Source of the DNA: Reticulitermes speratus
Lineage: Eukaryota > Arthropoda > Insecta > Blattodea > Rhinotermitidae
Length of the DNA: 64,000 nt
Assembly: GCA_021186555.1 (NCBI GenBank)
Contig: JAJKFL010000330.1
Span: 28,635,444 to 28,699,443, forward strand
Direction: 5' to 3'
In this document: piece by piece, positions 1 to 12,757 of the stretch
How the letters are laid out: each line of letters begins with the position of its first letter
Numbering within the stretch: the stretch's first letter is position 1
Made by a program: the position numbers and the translations under genes
Notes under the pieces: generated by a model
What the model was told of the DNA's origin: nothing
What the model saw: only the letters and a program-made list of their open reading frames with translations
Databases searched by the model: none

Positions 1-3000
1 CAGTAAAGCAGATGATGCCAGTATAGCCTGGAAAAAGCTGTCAAAGAGTTCCAGAGAAAGAAATTATCGCGATTCAAAGTCAAAACCTGATGCAGACCTT
101 CCAAAAGAAAAAGAGACTGGTAAAAAGAAGGACACAGCAGGTAAAGATGGTGCTGGGAAGAAGGAAAAGAAGAAGAAAGAGAAACGCAAAGACATGGAAA
201 GATATGATGTGCGTAAAGTTGTTACCGATAGAAAGCGCAGAGATGCTTTTGGTCGTGATTTATCCAGAGAACGATCTTACACAAAATCTCGCTCTAGGTC
301 TCGTGGAAGATCATATGACAGGTCGAGAGGAAGATCACGATCAGTATCTAGGTCAAGAATAACTCGCTCTAAAGGCAGATCACCATTGAAGTCAAGAATT
401 AGATCCCGCAGTAGGTCTAGGCTTGAATCAAGAAGTAGATCTCGAATTAGATCAAGAAGTCGATCCAAGACCCGGACAAAAGTGAAATCCAAGGATAGGT
501 TGCGAAAAAGTAGATCTAAAGAGAAACAACATCTTCGAGGCAGTAGAAGCAGGAGTAGAGGAAGGAGGAGTAGAACCAGGAGTCGGAGCAGATCAAGAAA
601 CAGGTCACGGCTGATATCACGAAGTAGGTCACCTGTACGATCGAGAGAAAGGAGAGACCGAAGCCGAGAGCAAGGGGTTCACAGAGATGTAGGTATCAAG
701 ACAGAAGATCCTGGTCTCATTCATGGACTCCATCTTGGTCACGATCCCGTTCATTCTCCTGTTCCTCATACACTCGATCTCGTACTCCAACACCAAGACG
801 CTATACTCGCTCCTATTCCCATTCTTTCTCACGGTCATGGTCACGAGAGCGACATAAAAGAATTCCAGTTATTGAGAAGAAATCCACAGCAATATCCAAG
901 ACAGCCAAGAAATTAACTGTGATTGTGCCTAATACTAAGGATGATTCAGAAAGACATAGAAAGAAAGAGAAAAAGAGGAAGGAATCAAAGAAAAATAAAG
1001 AATCCATCACTGCCGTAGAAAAGCGGAAGAAGAGGAAGGAAAAATCTCCTGCTCCTTCAAAGGAAGTTTTTACTTCGGGGGACAACATTTTGGTTAGTGT
1101 TAACTTCAAATCTAATAAAAGTTCTGGTAGCAAAGATGTGTTAACTACCAGTGGTACTATAGCAGTGGCAGTAAAGGATCCATCAAAAAGGAAACTGCAT
1201 GATGGTTCCTTTGAATTGGACAGAGAGTCAACAAAGAAACCCAAGAAAGATAAGGGTAACAAAGAAAAAGCTTCGCCACATCAGAAAAATGGTGGTATAG
1301 CGGGTGATAAAACTTCAGTTCATTCTGGGGAGAAGAAATCCAAAAAGGGTGCACAGAAAGCTGGAAATAAAGCATCGAGGGTAGCAACTCTCATTAACAA
1401 GAAACCTGTTGCTATTATAGATCTGGACCAGTCACCCTTCCATGAACAGACGCCCTCTCCAAGAGATCTTATAGTTTTGAGTGATAGTGAGGAAGAATGT
1501 GTGGCCAAGGAGGGTGACAGGGAAGAACTGACCGATTCATTGAATAACCGTAGAAATATAAGACCAAGCAGCTGCAGTCCAAAGTCTTCAAAACAAGGTA
1601 CTGCTCCAAGCAGTACAATAGCACACACCCCTGAATCTCAGTCACCACCTATGAATGCAATTGGTAGTTACCTTGTGACTAGCATGGGGCCCAAAACTCC
1701 ACCTGAGCCGCAAATCAAGTTTTCAATTGCAGCAAAGCCACAGTTACGATCTATCAACAATCCTTTGAGAGAAGACGAAGAGGACATGATGGCTGACGAG
1801 GGTGGTCTTGATGACTTGGATCAACGGATAGAGGAGGAACTGGACAGGGGATTGGGAGAGATGCTTCATAAAGGCCCAAATACACCCCCAGAACCACGTG
1901 GTCCTACAACACCCTGTTCACCACCCACTTCTCCTGATGCATATGATCCATTTGATCCTACAAAATCTGGGACGCCATCTCCAGCAGGAGCTTGTACCAG
2001 CATGGATGGTCCTCCCAGTCCTGTCCATACATCCACAGAGCAATTAATACAACACAGTGTAATAGGTCAGGAATCTCCTATGGTCAGTGATTTGGAGGAC
2101 CTAGCCAGTAAGTCTTTGGAAGCTCGAGTGATAACCCCTACCTTGACCTCTGTAGAGGAAGGAGCAGACCAGTCAAGTCAGTCTCCAGAAAGATCAAAGC
2201 TGTCTATGAGAGGTGATACAACTGTCGCAAGCTCACCTTCCATCATTCCTGAAACAACATCTCTGCCTCCTCCAGTTCCAAGTGATAATGAACTGTCTCA
2301 GCCCTCTGACGTGGCTGAGGGATCAGAAAAGTCAAAACAGATTTCAGTGAGTGTGCCTCCTCCAGGGCCATCAGTTACCTTAACAGATCCTAGTACTGCT
2401 CAGTCACCAGAGCATAGTATTCCAGTGGTAATAACTTCACAGCAACAGAATATACAGGCTACCCCAGTGAAACCTCAACTTTTCCCCACCACAAATGTGA
2501 AGCAGGTAACTCAACAGCAACCCATAACTTCCACACCAACCCATTCTACAGCTTCTGCTCCAGTATTTCCTACTCTTACACCAGCCAATATAGCTAGTAT
2601 CCTGTGTACGCCACCCCCACCTATAAGTCGTATGGCAATGTTTAACACTTCTGTCATGGCGGTTCCCCAAATAATGATACATCATCAGCAACAACAACAG
2701 CAACAACAGCAGCAGCAGGCCCCACAACAGCATCATCTTATTGGGTCACCGATTGTTGTGCAACAAAGACCACTTCCCAGCATTGCAAGAACGACCCCTG
2801 AGAAGCTAATTCTTCCATCTGTGAAGCTTCCTGCACTAAGATCAGCAGCAGTGCAGAATGGAGAGCAGACACAGGCATCTCAAAAACAGCCTCAGGATAC
2901 AACAACAGATGTAGTGGATATGGACCTTGAATCACCCTATTCACCTGGGTCCAGCGAAGGGGATGATTTGTTTGATCCACCAACAGATGTGAAGTCCAGT

Positions 3001-6000
3001 GGTACAACCATATCGTTCACTGCCATGAGTAATGAACGGAATCGAACTGTACCACAGACTGCTAAAAATGCAAGTAAACTCCCTCCACCACTTGCAGTAA
3101 TGCTACATAAATCTCCTAGTAAGCCTCCTGCCAATCAGGACAAATTTGATGCTATATTTGGTCTATCACCTCTGCGTGCCGGCAAAACAACACCTTCCCG
3201 AGCAACTGGCCGAGTAGCTTCCAAGACTCATCATGTTAAGGGTACCAAAGCAAAACAAGGAAGACATGACAAATTTAAAAGTGAGTACAGTACTAGAATC
3301 GTGTGCATGTTCCATGGTATGTGCTTCATTGTAACAGTACAGTTTTTTTTCATAAGCCATCAACACTTTATACATTATTGCATTTTAAATCAGCACACAT
3401 ATTTTGGCATCATGTGCCATTCCTTGTTTACTGTTTACTGCAAGTAAAATCCAAAAACTGTCATAGCATTGTTAAAAGTACTTATATCCATAAAAATTCC
3501 AATTTTTTTAATGTTCTAAAAGATTCTCAAATTATTGAAAAGCATATGATCACATTGGAAATTCCAAAAGCCATTCCCAATATTATGTCTATAAATATAG
3601 CTGGGAAAACTTATCAGTAAATGTGTAACATGGATGAATCATTGTTTTTTTTTTAACTAATGCTAAACACACTGTAATATTCTATTCCTTGACAACAGTA
3701 GAACAATGCCGACGTATAGACAGGACAGGCAAATTCCAAGCAGTTGGTGCTGAAGTTATGAGGGTTCTTGTAAAGGGAATGGCAAACACAGGCTATAAGG
3801 AAGTGATCAAAGACAGTGAGACAAGGAATGAAATTGTAAGTGGCACTACTCGGTGGGATTGAAAAGAACTGCACACCAAAATCAGCATATGACAAAGCAA
3901 ACCAGTGACTGAGTGCAGCTGGTGCCTACGAATGTTTAAAGATCGGTGACAGTGGAGAAAGGGTTGTAATATTAAATGTGCAGACTCGGATATAAATTTA
4001 AAGCAGTGCTGTGGATAGAGAATAATCTGCTTTAGGGATACACTTACTTGTGATGCTCAGTAGGTAAGGTTCCCTAGTTCATAAAAATTAAATGAGGAGT
4101 AATTATCATTTATACACTTAAGTGTAATTATGTTTCAACATAATCACCCAGCACATTGATATGATTGTCTCATCTTGGCACATTATGCAGTAATAAAAAA
4201 GTGGAATGGCTGCAAATGCAGCTTGATTTCTATTGTAACGGTATTTTTAAATTTGTGCCAAATTGGACAAATGGATGACTGTGGTTGGGGATTATGTTTG
4301 AAAGTAATGATACTTCAGTGAAATTGGTGAGCTACATTTAACATTGTGATGACTTGTCATTCAATATTTATTATGACCTAGGGAACCCCACTTACTGAAC
4401 ACCTTTTGTGTTATAAAAAGCAGATTATGAGAACCTGCAGAAGTAAAAAAAACATGTTCCAGAGTGTGTGTGTGTGGGGGGGGAGAGAAAGAGAGAGAAG
4501 TTTGGTGATTCTGTGGTCAAAGTTGAAAGTAACTACTTTGGAGTGTAATTCTTTTAAGAGACTTAATAGTCTCAAAATGTTAGAGAATTTCAAAAATTCT
4601 GAATTTTGATGGATAAGTTATGATGTACATCTAAATGATAGTACAGTACTCTTTTGGCTTTTGGTTGAATGAAACATGTAATGCTGAAACCCACGTGCTG
4701 TTGTGCAGTATGGTAATGTGTGATGTGCTGATGTTTTTATGAATATTAAACTGTGGAACTAAGTGCAATATCGCCTTTTGTCATCTTTGATTTCTGTAGC
4801 AGTGTATACAATTTCATAAATCAGGTGGTGTCTGAGTACACAGATTCCATGCAGTTGGAGAATATTTTACAGGTGAGGGTGGTACTCATTGTGTTAGCAG
4901 CTCGTGCAACTCAGTTTAGCCAGTAGGATTCAGTAGTATGAAATTCTGAGATGAAGATCTAAGACTTCTAGAATGTTAATGCTGTGCTGATTGGTAAATA
5001 ATTTCCACGTTTTGGAGGCAGTTTACGCCTATGGAATATCAGGTAATTAGCAAACAGTCAGCGCTGCGTAACATCCCAGAAGACTTGGATCTTCATCAGC
5101 ATGGCTATGAAAACCTCGCATGTTAAACTTGTGATAATATTATGTAATCTTCAAATTAAAATTCATGTGTGTAAAATATATTCATGTATTATATAATCAA
5201 TGTTTTTGATATAAAATTCACATAACATGGTGGTCCACATTTTCCATTTGGGTCAAAACTGAGTATCTTCATTAAATTCTACTAAAATTTGTCTGTATTA
5301 AGTTAAATTCATGGTTATATGAAGGGCTGATAAAGTGTAGAATTTGGAAGATTTCTTCGCTGACAAAGACGTGAGATGAATTCTTGTTTTGAACACAGTG
5401 TTGTTATATGAGTCAGCGCTGATGTTACAAATTACCATCATCAACTCGACCATCAGCTTAATGCCGTAAGAAATATAGGCCCTCTGCATTGTATGGAATC
5501 TCCTGTCACATGTCTTCAGTTTAATGATGCAGATATTACATATATTTTAATAATGTCACTTTGTTTTTCTCCTTTTTAGGTAGCAAAAAGGAAATTATGA
5601 TTAAGATGGATGAAGACCAACTACAAATTTTAGATGATTTGCCAAGCTCTGCGGTAGAGTTACAGGTGAAGGACAAGGTATATAAATATTGGAGCCTGCT
5701 TCTATTATTCTGCACACCTTTTCTTTTGCCTCACTTTTTCAAAAACAATTGAATTGTGGTTACTTGGTCACAATCATTTCATTCTGGGGATTCATCAGTA
5801 ATGAAGTTCTTGAGCATGAAGTTCAGGTAGTTGCCATTTATATATTTAACCAAACTGAAGTATTCACCTGATGTAATCTGTAATCTGTCTGAAGGAATTC
5901 AGTATTTGAAGTAGATATTTGGTTCTCCCCCTCCCATTGGCCCCTTCATTTTAACTTACAAGCTGGGAAACATGGACAGTTTTCAACAGAAATATAATTT

Positions 6001-9000
6001 TGCCAGATTTTTAGAGGCATCTTATGTCTTTTCATTGTTTTCACTTACAGCTACTTTGGTCAACACAGAACACAATTTACTCTCTCAATCTGCACCTCAC
6101 CTTTAATGTCCCATAGTGTGTGTATCCGTAACATCTGTATGACATCTGTGCTGTTGCATCATGATATTTTTAATATCTTCTGTATCCATAAATGATTATG
6201 TAGGTTGAAATTATTGTCTGGGTATTTCTTCTAATGAATTACCCACTTCTGAGGGGTAATTTTGATACTGACACCCTTATGCTTTTTTACAATAGCCATG
6301 AATTATTTGTAGACCTGTCAAAGCAGCGATTCTTACTCTGTTGTGTTTCAAATATCAAAATGAGACAGACATATAAAAGACCCTTCAAAAATACCTTTGC
6401 TTGTTTCTTGAAACCGTTTGTAAAATTCACACCCCCTTGGCGTAATAATTTTATCAACCTACTGCTGTTGAAAGAAGTAATGACAGTGGTAACATTACTT
6501 ATGTGGGTGTGCTGTACTTTTCCTGTTGAATGTCAACCTTCAGAAATGCAGTTTGGTGTGGTATAGCTTGAAGCAAGGACCAGCACATTGCATTCTGGAT
6601 ACTTCAGCTTGGTTCGTATTTCTTTGTTTTTGGTGGAACACATATAGCACCGAATCCTCTTTTCTTCATAGGGCCAACGTATGTTTTCGGACTACATAAT
6701 ACCAGCTTACCATCACACTAAAACCTTTGTGGTCATAATTGACCAGGAGTATTGGAAAAACAAAGATTCAGTGTTTCCTGATGACGCTGTAATCTGGTTT
6801 ACTGATGGATCTGGGGTTGACTAAGGGACAGGGTCTGGTATTTATGACAGAGAGAAGCTTCAGTTTCCCTCTGGGTAAATATGCCACGGTTTTTCAAACC
6901 AAAATATATGCCATTCTCCAATGTGCATGTGAAAACATAAGAAGGGCTTATAGACATAAGCGGATCCATATTTTTTCTGATAGCCAGGCAGCTCTTAAGG
7001 CGCTTAGCAGCCCAAAAGTGACTTCGGGACTGGTTGCAGAATGCTTGGATGCTCTCTGTGCGCTGGCAAACCAGAATGAGGTAACCTGCGTGTGGGTGCC
7101 AGGGCATTGTGACATTCCTGGTAATGAAAAAGCTGATAAACTTGCTAGATAAGGAGCAGCTATGCCATTACTCGGCCCAGAACTGGCTCTTGGAAAACCT
7201 AGATGTTCAGCAAGAGAAGCTATTAAGAACTGGATTGAATGTCAACATCATACTACCTGGAATAATTTACCAGGTCATAGACATGGCAAACGTTTTAATA
7301 GTGGACCATGTAAGAAAAGAGCTGAAGACCTACTTATACTAAGCAGACATCAACTAAGAATGGTAGTTGCATTCCTCACAGGCCATGCTCCTGTGAGGAG
7401 GCACCTGAATATCATGGGCCTCATTGATGGAGATCCTACCTGCAGATTTTGCATGTTGGAGACTGAAACCGTGCGCCACATTATTTGTTGCTGCGAGGGG
7501 TTGGCTCATCAGCTCTATAAGTTCTTTGGGAAGCTGTTTGCTGAACCAAAAGATATAAGCATGGCTTCATTAAAAGACCTGTGTCTCTTTGTAAGAGGCA
7601 CAGGATTAATGAACTTGGGCTGAATGAAATACTTAGGGCTTCACAATAAGCCTAAGGCTGCCGCACATCCGGACCTTCTGCCGATGGGCCCTTTGGAGGA
7701 GGAGGAGGAAGAAGAAGAAGAACTATGTTTTGTTGTCCGTCTAGTCTTTTTGGTTGGCTGGTGGAAGGGGTTTGTCTTCCCCGTCCTGTGGCACGAGGTC
7801 AGGGCACTCTTTCCCGATTTGTATCACGTCCCTGACCAATGCATGTCTGGATTGTTGGTATCATAATTTTGAACCACAAGAGATGAGAGTGACAAAACTG
7901 TTCAGAATTGTGAGGTCAGAAGATGGAATAATAGCTTCTTCATCCATTTCCAGGTCCATCTGCTAGTGGCATGTTTTTTGTGCCATCAGATTTTGTCCAT
8001 ATATCTGATGTGTCTGTTACACCCTTATATTATAGCTGGTTTCAGAGCATTTTATACTCATCACAGATATTATCCTCTGCTGATGGGCAGTGCATATTTG
8101 TCTCTACATTTCGTTTGTCTTTACATGCCATTGCTGTCAGGTCACACGTTACTCCATTCTTCATGTCACCCCACTTTATTTCAGTATCGTTCAAAAATTC
8201 GTAGGCATGCCTTTTTGATTTTGTCTGACTACCACAGCTGCTTATTGTGTTAGTGTGGAAACCATCAAATAACTCTGAAGATGGGAAGAAGTTGCCCATG
8301 TATAATATGTGTCTCACAGTTTCAGTCCTTATAGTAGTAAATTCTGTTACAGGTGTGTAAATAGCTGTCATTGAAGCAGTCCCACATTTCTTTTCTTTAT
8401 CTAAATGCACAGCCATGTTATATGTACATCCTTTAGAATCACAGCGCTTGTACATCTCACACCATTTGTGTTTCTTTTGGTGTGTACTGTTCCAAGAGTA
8501 CAGTAATTTCATCAGCTGCTGAATGTTCAGTTGGGCCATAACAGATACTGGGAGATTTTAGATTGTTACATTTGTGTTGCTGATGATTCAAGCCCTGTGG
8601 AATATACTCTGTCAGTTGATAAACAGTTACTGACATTTCAAAGTTTCATCGTGCCTATTTATCAGTCAGCATGGTGTAACACACCAGAAGACTTGAATCG
8701 TTATGAGCATATAACTCTTGCCTCTTTCTTTGATAATTTAGACGTATCCACACAGTACTGCAGGTAATAGTCCTTGCATTGTTTCAGTGATTAAAAAATT
8801 GCTGTGTCAGTACTTGCTGTAGTTAAATATCCAGTGGCCATTGTGGTCAAAAATACAAGAGGAATGGTTGTTTGCATGAATTACCTTAGTATTTGGTTCT
8901 TCAGTCACACTCTTTCTCCTGAAAAATGCTGCCAAAAATTGTACACCATGTTGCAAACTATGGTATAATTCTCTCGCACAATTGCAAAATCGTTTGTCAT

Positions 9001-11715
9001 GAGCTATACAACACAACTAAAGACCTGTTTAGTTTATGCCAGTCAGTATCTGTTGTCAAGTCCATATATGTTTCTAGATTAATTGCCAATGAAAAAGTCT
9101 GCACTTGTTACACACTGGTATCATGAGGATTTAGGAGAAGTGGAGGCATGACTCCACATGTGTTTACCTCCACTCTGGGTGGAGGTGAGATGGCTTCAGG
9201 CCCCAGCCCTGTTAGCCCGGGAAGATAGCCCTCAATAGCCAATGGATATGAGGTGTGGTATGCTGTAGAGCCAGCCAGGACGCAGTGGTGAAGAGAAAAC
9301 CTGCAACTGACAGCAGCTGAATCCTTGTCCTCCAGCCATTATCCTAGTCACTGTTCTGACTGAGCCATCATTTATGTAGTGAGCCATGCTCCTGTCCATT
9401 CTGCTGACTAACATAGGATTCCAAAGCAGGACAGCTGAAAGGTGTATGTTCTCCCACAACCAAAATCTTTTTATGTGAATGCAGAAAGTTATTTTCTCCT
9501 GCTGTACTACCATTTTGTTTTGTAATACTTTGACTTAGTTTCAAATGTATGTAATAAAATATTTCTTCCCCAAAACATTTTTTTTAATATGTGGGTGTCT
9601 CATGGTGTAGTGTATCTAATGGCCTGAAAGACCCAGTACATACACACACACACACATCTAGCATATTTAATGTTTTAAATTTTCTGTAGCTTATTGATCA
9701 AATGGCATACTAGCAAGTTATTACTTAGTCTGCATACTATTCCAGAAGTGTTTCCAAATTGGAGAGCTAGGAGAGGCATTGTCCCTATTGTGCCATCAGC
9801 AGGTCAGTGTTGTACACCAGGGTCATTGTGTCAAAATATTGCAACTAAAAGAACAGTTATTGAAGGTTTCCAAGTGTCACTTATGAAGCTTGTCATTGTT
9901 CATTATAATAGTGGTAGCCCATTTTGTCATTGCAAGTGACAGACCATCCCAGACTTCCCTGCATGTATACAATTAACCCTTCGGCGCTGAAGCATGCACA
10001 CACACTATTACGGTGGTGGATTCAATTTATGAATGACGCAGCATATGCATTGGCCAATTGTGGCCATTCTTTTACAGCCCTGTTGGGGTTTTTTCCGTTT
10101 GCTTTTGCCTTTTCTTTGGAAGGGGGGTTGTAAGAGTTTGCATGAAAGAAATTAAATCCTGTAATTTAAGTTGGGGGTTTTGCATATTGCACAGGGATTT
10201 AATTCCAGCGTCAGAGGGTTAAAAATTAACAGTTTGGCAGAATATGCTGAATCAGGGTCATTATTCAGAGTTGGTTGGAATCTGAACAGCTGGTAAATTT
10301 TTTTTATCATTTCAGTTCTTGAAAAAATTGAATCGACAAGAAAGGGTAGTGGAAGAGGTGAAATTGTCACTGAAACCACACTATACCAAGAAGCACATTA
10401 CAAAGGAGGAGTACAAAGAAATTCTTCGACGTTCAGTTCCCAAAGTAAGCATAATCACTGTTTTCACATTGCATAGAGTAAGCACAAAATAGCTGTAAAA
10501 CGCGTGTTAAATTTGTTCATTGTACTGTGTAAGGTCCATTCAGATTGTAAAGGTATGCAGGTTTTCATTGCACATGTTTACAAAGCGGTACAGATGGCAT
10601 CACTGCTTAATATAATGTGGTAGCACTGTAGGCAGAATGTAATTTGCCAGTGAAAGAGGCATCTTCTCATTGACTCTTCAACAAATTCTAGAATCTGACC
10701 AGTGATAACTGAGTCATTATTCACCAAAAATGTTGGAGATTTGTCCTGCAGACGTGTTACATGTAGGTGCATTTAAGTTCAGGAAAGATGAGATAGCGAA
10801 CTTTCAGCCAAGACCACACAGCAGTCTTACTGAGCACCATACTGTCCATTTTGAGGTCAAGGTTATAGAGGGATGGTGATGATTCACAATGGACACACAG
10901 CATTGATGAGTATCTGTAGGCTCTGTGCATGCAGTATACATGAAGACCCTAGAATTAAGAAAGGTGCAGCCAGGTGGGTACTGAGCATAGTTGCCCACAA
11001 CCTGAAAGACGCTCATTTTAATCTGTGTCTGAAAATCTCTGCGCTGTATAATGCTTTCCTTTCCACACTGAACCACCATTGATGAGACATGGATCACACA
11101 ATTCAGTTCAGGAATCAGGCACCAGTCTGCCCTGTGGAAGAGCATGCTGACTCACTGCCAGCTAACACCATGGAGCAGAGGCATTCTTGAGAATGTAACA
11201 GTTGCTCAGCTACTCAAGAAATTTCCCATATTTTATGCAGTGTGAAGGTTCATAGTGCATATGAACTTTCCTTTTATGGCAAATGTCTCTGCCCATCATA
11301 TTCTGTAAATGTAGTAGTGTGTTGCTACTCTGTGTTAACATTCTGAGGTTTCCTGCTGTATATTTTCTCCATGATTATTGACCATAACAGAAAGCCCATG
11401 GACATACAGTCCAGTGACCCTCAAAGCACTATCGTTGCATCTGTGTGGAAATTATCATAATTACATTAAATTTTAACATATGTGAAAGTTAATGGTACTT
11501 TGTGTTCACTTTGTTCATGTAAAATTCACACAACTCGTATGTTTACTGCATGTGTCCATTTTCCTAACAGTATATAATATCTTTTCCTACAGATATGCCA
11601 TAATAAATCAGGCGAAATCAATCCCATCAAGATCAGTTCTCTTGTCGAAGCTTACGTTAAGAAATACAGATATGCAAAGAAGAAGAATGCTGTAACAGGG
11701 AAGGCAAAGATGTAA
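1..11715 (+). CDS. PHRF1: PHRF1-like protein (PHD and RING finger domain protein 1), C-terminal part, 5' end outside window
   Basis: Exons read as <1-3280, 5580-5677, 10316-10444 and 11593-11715 (stop TAA), with GT/AG ends and matching phases (1, 0, 0). The first exon encodes a Lys-rich stretch, an Arg/Ser-dipeptide region (about 260-870), a second Lys-rich stretch, acidic/Ser-Pro-rich segments (a [11 protein letters not shown] motif near 1460, an [12 protein letters not shown] motif near 2920, FDAIFGLSP near 3150) and a polyglutamine run near 2690-2720. The last exons encode the conserved end: [28 protein letters not shown]-type helix, then [14 protein letters not shown] and EAYVKKYR. This tail is the hallmark of PHRF1 and the related SCAF1. 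The PHD and RING fingers would lie upstream. The family binds the phosphorylated RNA polymerase II CTD and links transcription with processing and ubiquitination, in the nucleus. The reading frame breaks once near 665-690 (listed separately). The stop codon overlaps a good splice donor (tGTAAGTA at 11712), so an alternative longer end is possible. Confidence 0.85.
627..700 (+). other. Frameshift in the SR-rich region of the PHRF1-like exon
   Basis: Upstream of about 665 the Arg/Ser-rich protein is read with codons starting at position 2 mod 3 (open from base 2). Downstream the SR-type reading ([22 protein letters not shown]) continues at position 1 mod 3 through to 3280. The downstream frame has a stop at 625, so the switch lies between 627 and about 700. 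One missing base, perhaps in the CAAGGGG run near 670-677, would restore a continuous SR domain. A tiny intron is the other possibility, but no convincing donor is visible. Confidence 0.7.
3281..5579 (+). other. Intron of the PHRF1-like gene with no other gene seen
   Basis: The donor is GTGAGT at 3281 and the acceptor is preceded by a T-rich tract ending CCTTTTTAG at 5579. The interior is AT-rich. It holds a G-run/purine tract at about 4465-4500 and, near 4960-5110, a degraded member of the 'cccagaagacttggatcttcatcagc' hairpin-repeat family found elsewhere in the window. Nothing else was recognised. Confidence 0.6.
6660..7725 (+). pseudogene. Non-LTR retrotransposon relic: RNase H domain and C-terminal zinc-binding tail
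   Basis: This lies inside a PHRF1-like intron. Reading across a stop codon (in GTTGACTAA near 6825) and a frameshift near 6870, one sees VIWFTDGSG (first catalytic Asp region), [19 protein letters not shown], and [20 protein letters not shown], the usual end of RNase H. The expected Glu in 'AEIYAI' is replaced by Lys. Another stop at 7150-7152 precedes a C-terminal part with a CRFC...H...C zinc-like motif near 7440-7495, as seen after RNase H in jockey/R1-type elements. The stretch ends with a GAG/GAA-rich tract (7690-7722), which resembles a simple-repeat 3' tail. The element is 5'-truncated and inactive. The clade assignment is tentative. Confidence 0.8.
7965..8539 (-). pseudogene. piggyBac-type transposase fragment (DDE_Tnp_1_7 family)
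   Basis: The minus-strand reading (about 165 residues) contains [34 protein letters not shown] and [12 protein letters not shown], typical of the catalytic middle of PGBD/piggyBac-like transposases ('YMDNFFSSPELF', 'RGD(L/M)K'). The next part, after the [10 protein letters not shown] segment, runs into sequence that decays near 7960. The Asp expected in YMDNFF is Gly here, so a catalytic position appears lost. The fragment lacks both ends and sits in an intron of the PHRF1-like gene. A second, separate fragment of the same family lies at 14980-15501. Confidence 0.75.
8580..8720. repeat. Degraded hairpin-repeat family member
   Basis: It contains 'cagaagacttgaatcgttatgagcat' style sequence resembling the segments near 5070, 20650 and 29140. 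The family's core is CTTCTGGGAT or its complement, beside a 'tcatcagca'-like end. Here only one side is preserved. The assignment rests on short visible similarity. Confidence 0.4.
9120..9520. other. Unassigned intronic sequence, locally GC-richer
   Basis: It contains a small inverted repeat ('gtggaggcatgactccac' near 9140) and a GC-richer segment unlike its AT-rich surroundings, which suggests an old repeat insertion. No coding potential or recognised family was found. Confidence 0.3.
9977..10218. mobile_element. piggyBac-type MITE, 242 bp, TTAA flanked
   Basis: It is flanked by TTAA at 9973-9976 and 10219-10222. The terminal inverted repeats begin CCCTTCGGCGCTG and end CAGCGTCAGAGGG. The TTAA target and CCC-starting termini are the signature of the piggyBac superfamily. 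There is no internal coding sequence. It ends 97 bp before the third PHRF1 exon of this window (10316). Confidence 0.8.
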
Positions 11716-11815
11716 GTATAGTTTTTAAACTCAACATATGCGGAAGGGGCAAACAAATAACATTGTTATGTTTGTTTGAAAAAATGTATGACTCCACACT
11801 TAGAAAGTTATTTAA

Positions 11816-11980
11816 CCCTTTGGTACCAGAATTAAGTGCCCAGTGTACTATGCAAAAGACTAGGGGGTTTAAATGGCCACTTATTACTTTGCATGTTCTT
11901 GGCTGATGATTTGATGCGATGTTCAGTTTTCTCATCATCGCAGTATATGTTGACTAAAGTCACCTTTCAGTGCCAGAGGG
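11816..11980. mobile_element. piggyBac-type MITE, 165 bp
   Basis: TTAA lies at 11812-11815 and TTCA (a one-base variant) at 11981-11984. The left end is CCCTTTGGTACCAG and the right end is CAGTGCCAGAGGG, an inverted pair matching the MITE at 9977-10218. It is non-coding. Confidence 0.75.
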
Positions 11981-12099
11981 TTCATTTATTGTAATTAAAC
12001 TGTGTTCACCATGCGTCGCAATACCGTGATACTAAACTACCTGTAGTAGCTGTGGCACTACAGTGTTGACCACTGTACAGAATTCTGCTGCTTCTTTTC

Positions 12100-12138
12100 T
12101 CTCTCTCTCCTCTCCCCCCCCCCCCCCCCCCCCCCTCC
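12100..12138 (+). repeat. Pyrimidine tract with long poly-C run
   Basis: CT-rich sequence leads into about 23 consecutive C residues (12114-12135). The homopolymer length is likely unreliable in the assembly. Confidence 0.9.
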
Positions 12139-12757
12139 CATTACATTGACCGCATGATGATCATTGTTTGGTCAGGAGACTTACGTTTCACTCACATCAT
12201 TTTTGTATAATCATCCATTAATATACCATTCACAATTGTTCAAGATCTTTACAGCTGTAAAGTAGTGTTGTCTGAATGAGTAAAAAGTAAGACCAAAGTC
12301 ATTAAGTTAAAATTCTACTCATTCAGGTCAGGTTATTGCTCCACCAAATGCACTCCATTTGCGAGGTAGGATTCTGTCAGGGTAATCGTGAATCAAAATG
12401 GCATTGTGGTGGTATTTCACCCTGTTGAAGTGAGAAATTATGTTGTGGGGAATTGTCCAGCATGTGTGAGAACAACATTCAGTTTGTCAGCATGTCTAAA
12501 TACAAACTTTGACTTGTCATCTTTTGAAAGAAGAAGGCACGTGAAACACCTTTCTTCTTGACCAGAATGAAAACACAAACTTCTGAGCTGTCGCTAACCT
12601 GTTTGGTGCCATGCCCCTGACCCCACCCCCACCCCAAAACACTTGCACACACACAGGCCTGAGTTTCACCAACAAAGAGTGCATTTGCATTTCTTGTAGG
12701 CATTGCAACACCACCATCTCTGTATATTGTAGGATTGTATTCAATCTTCTTTTATTT

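Noticed and set aside
813-1262. 149-residue antisense open reading under the PHRF1-like exon
   Set aside because: The Phe/Ser/Leu-rich composition is the complement of Lys/Glu/Ser-rich coding sequence. The sense strand has clear family motifs.
6234-6566. 110-residue reading in a PHRF1 intron
   Set aside because: No motif or splice-compatible ends were found, and the intron is repeat-laden. Treated as chance.
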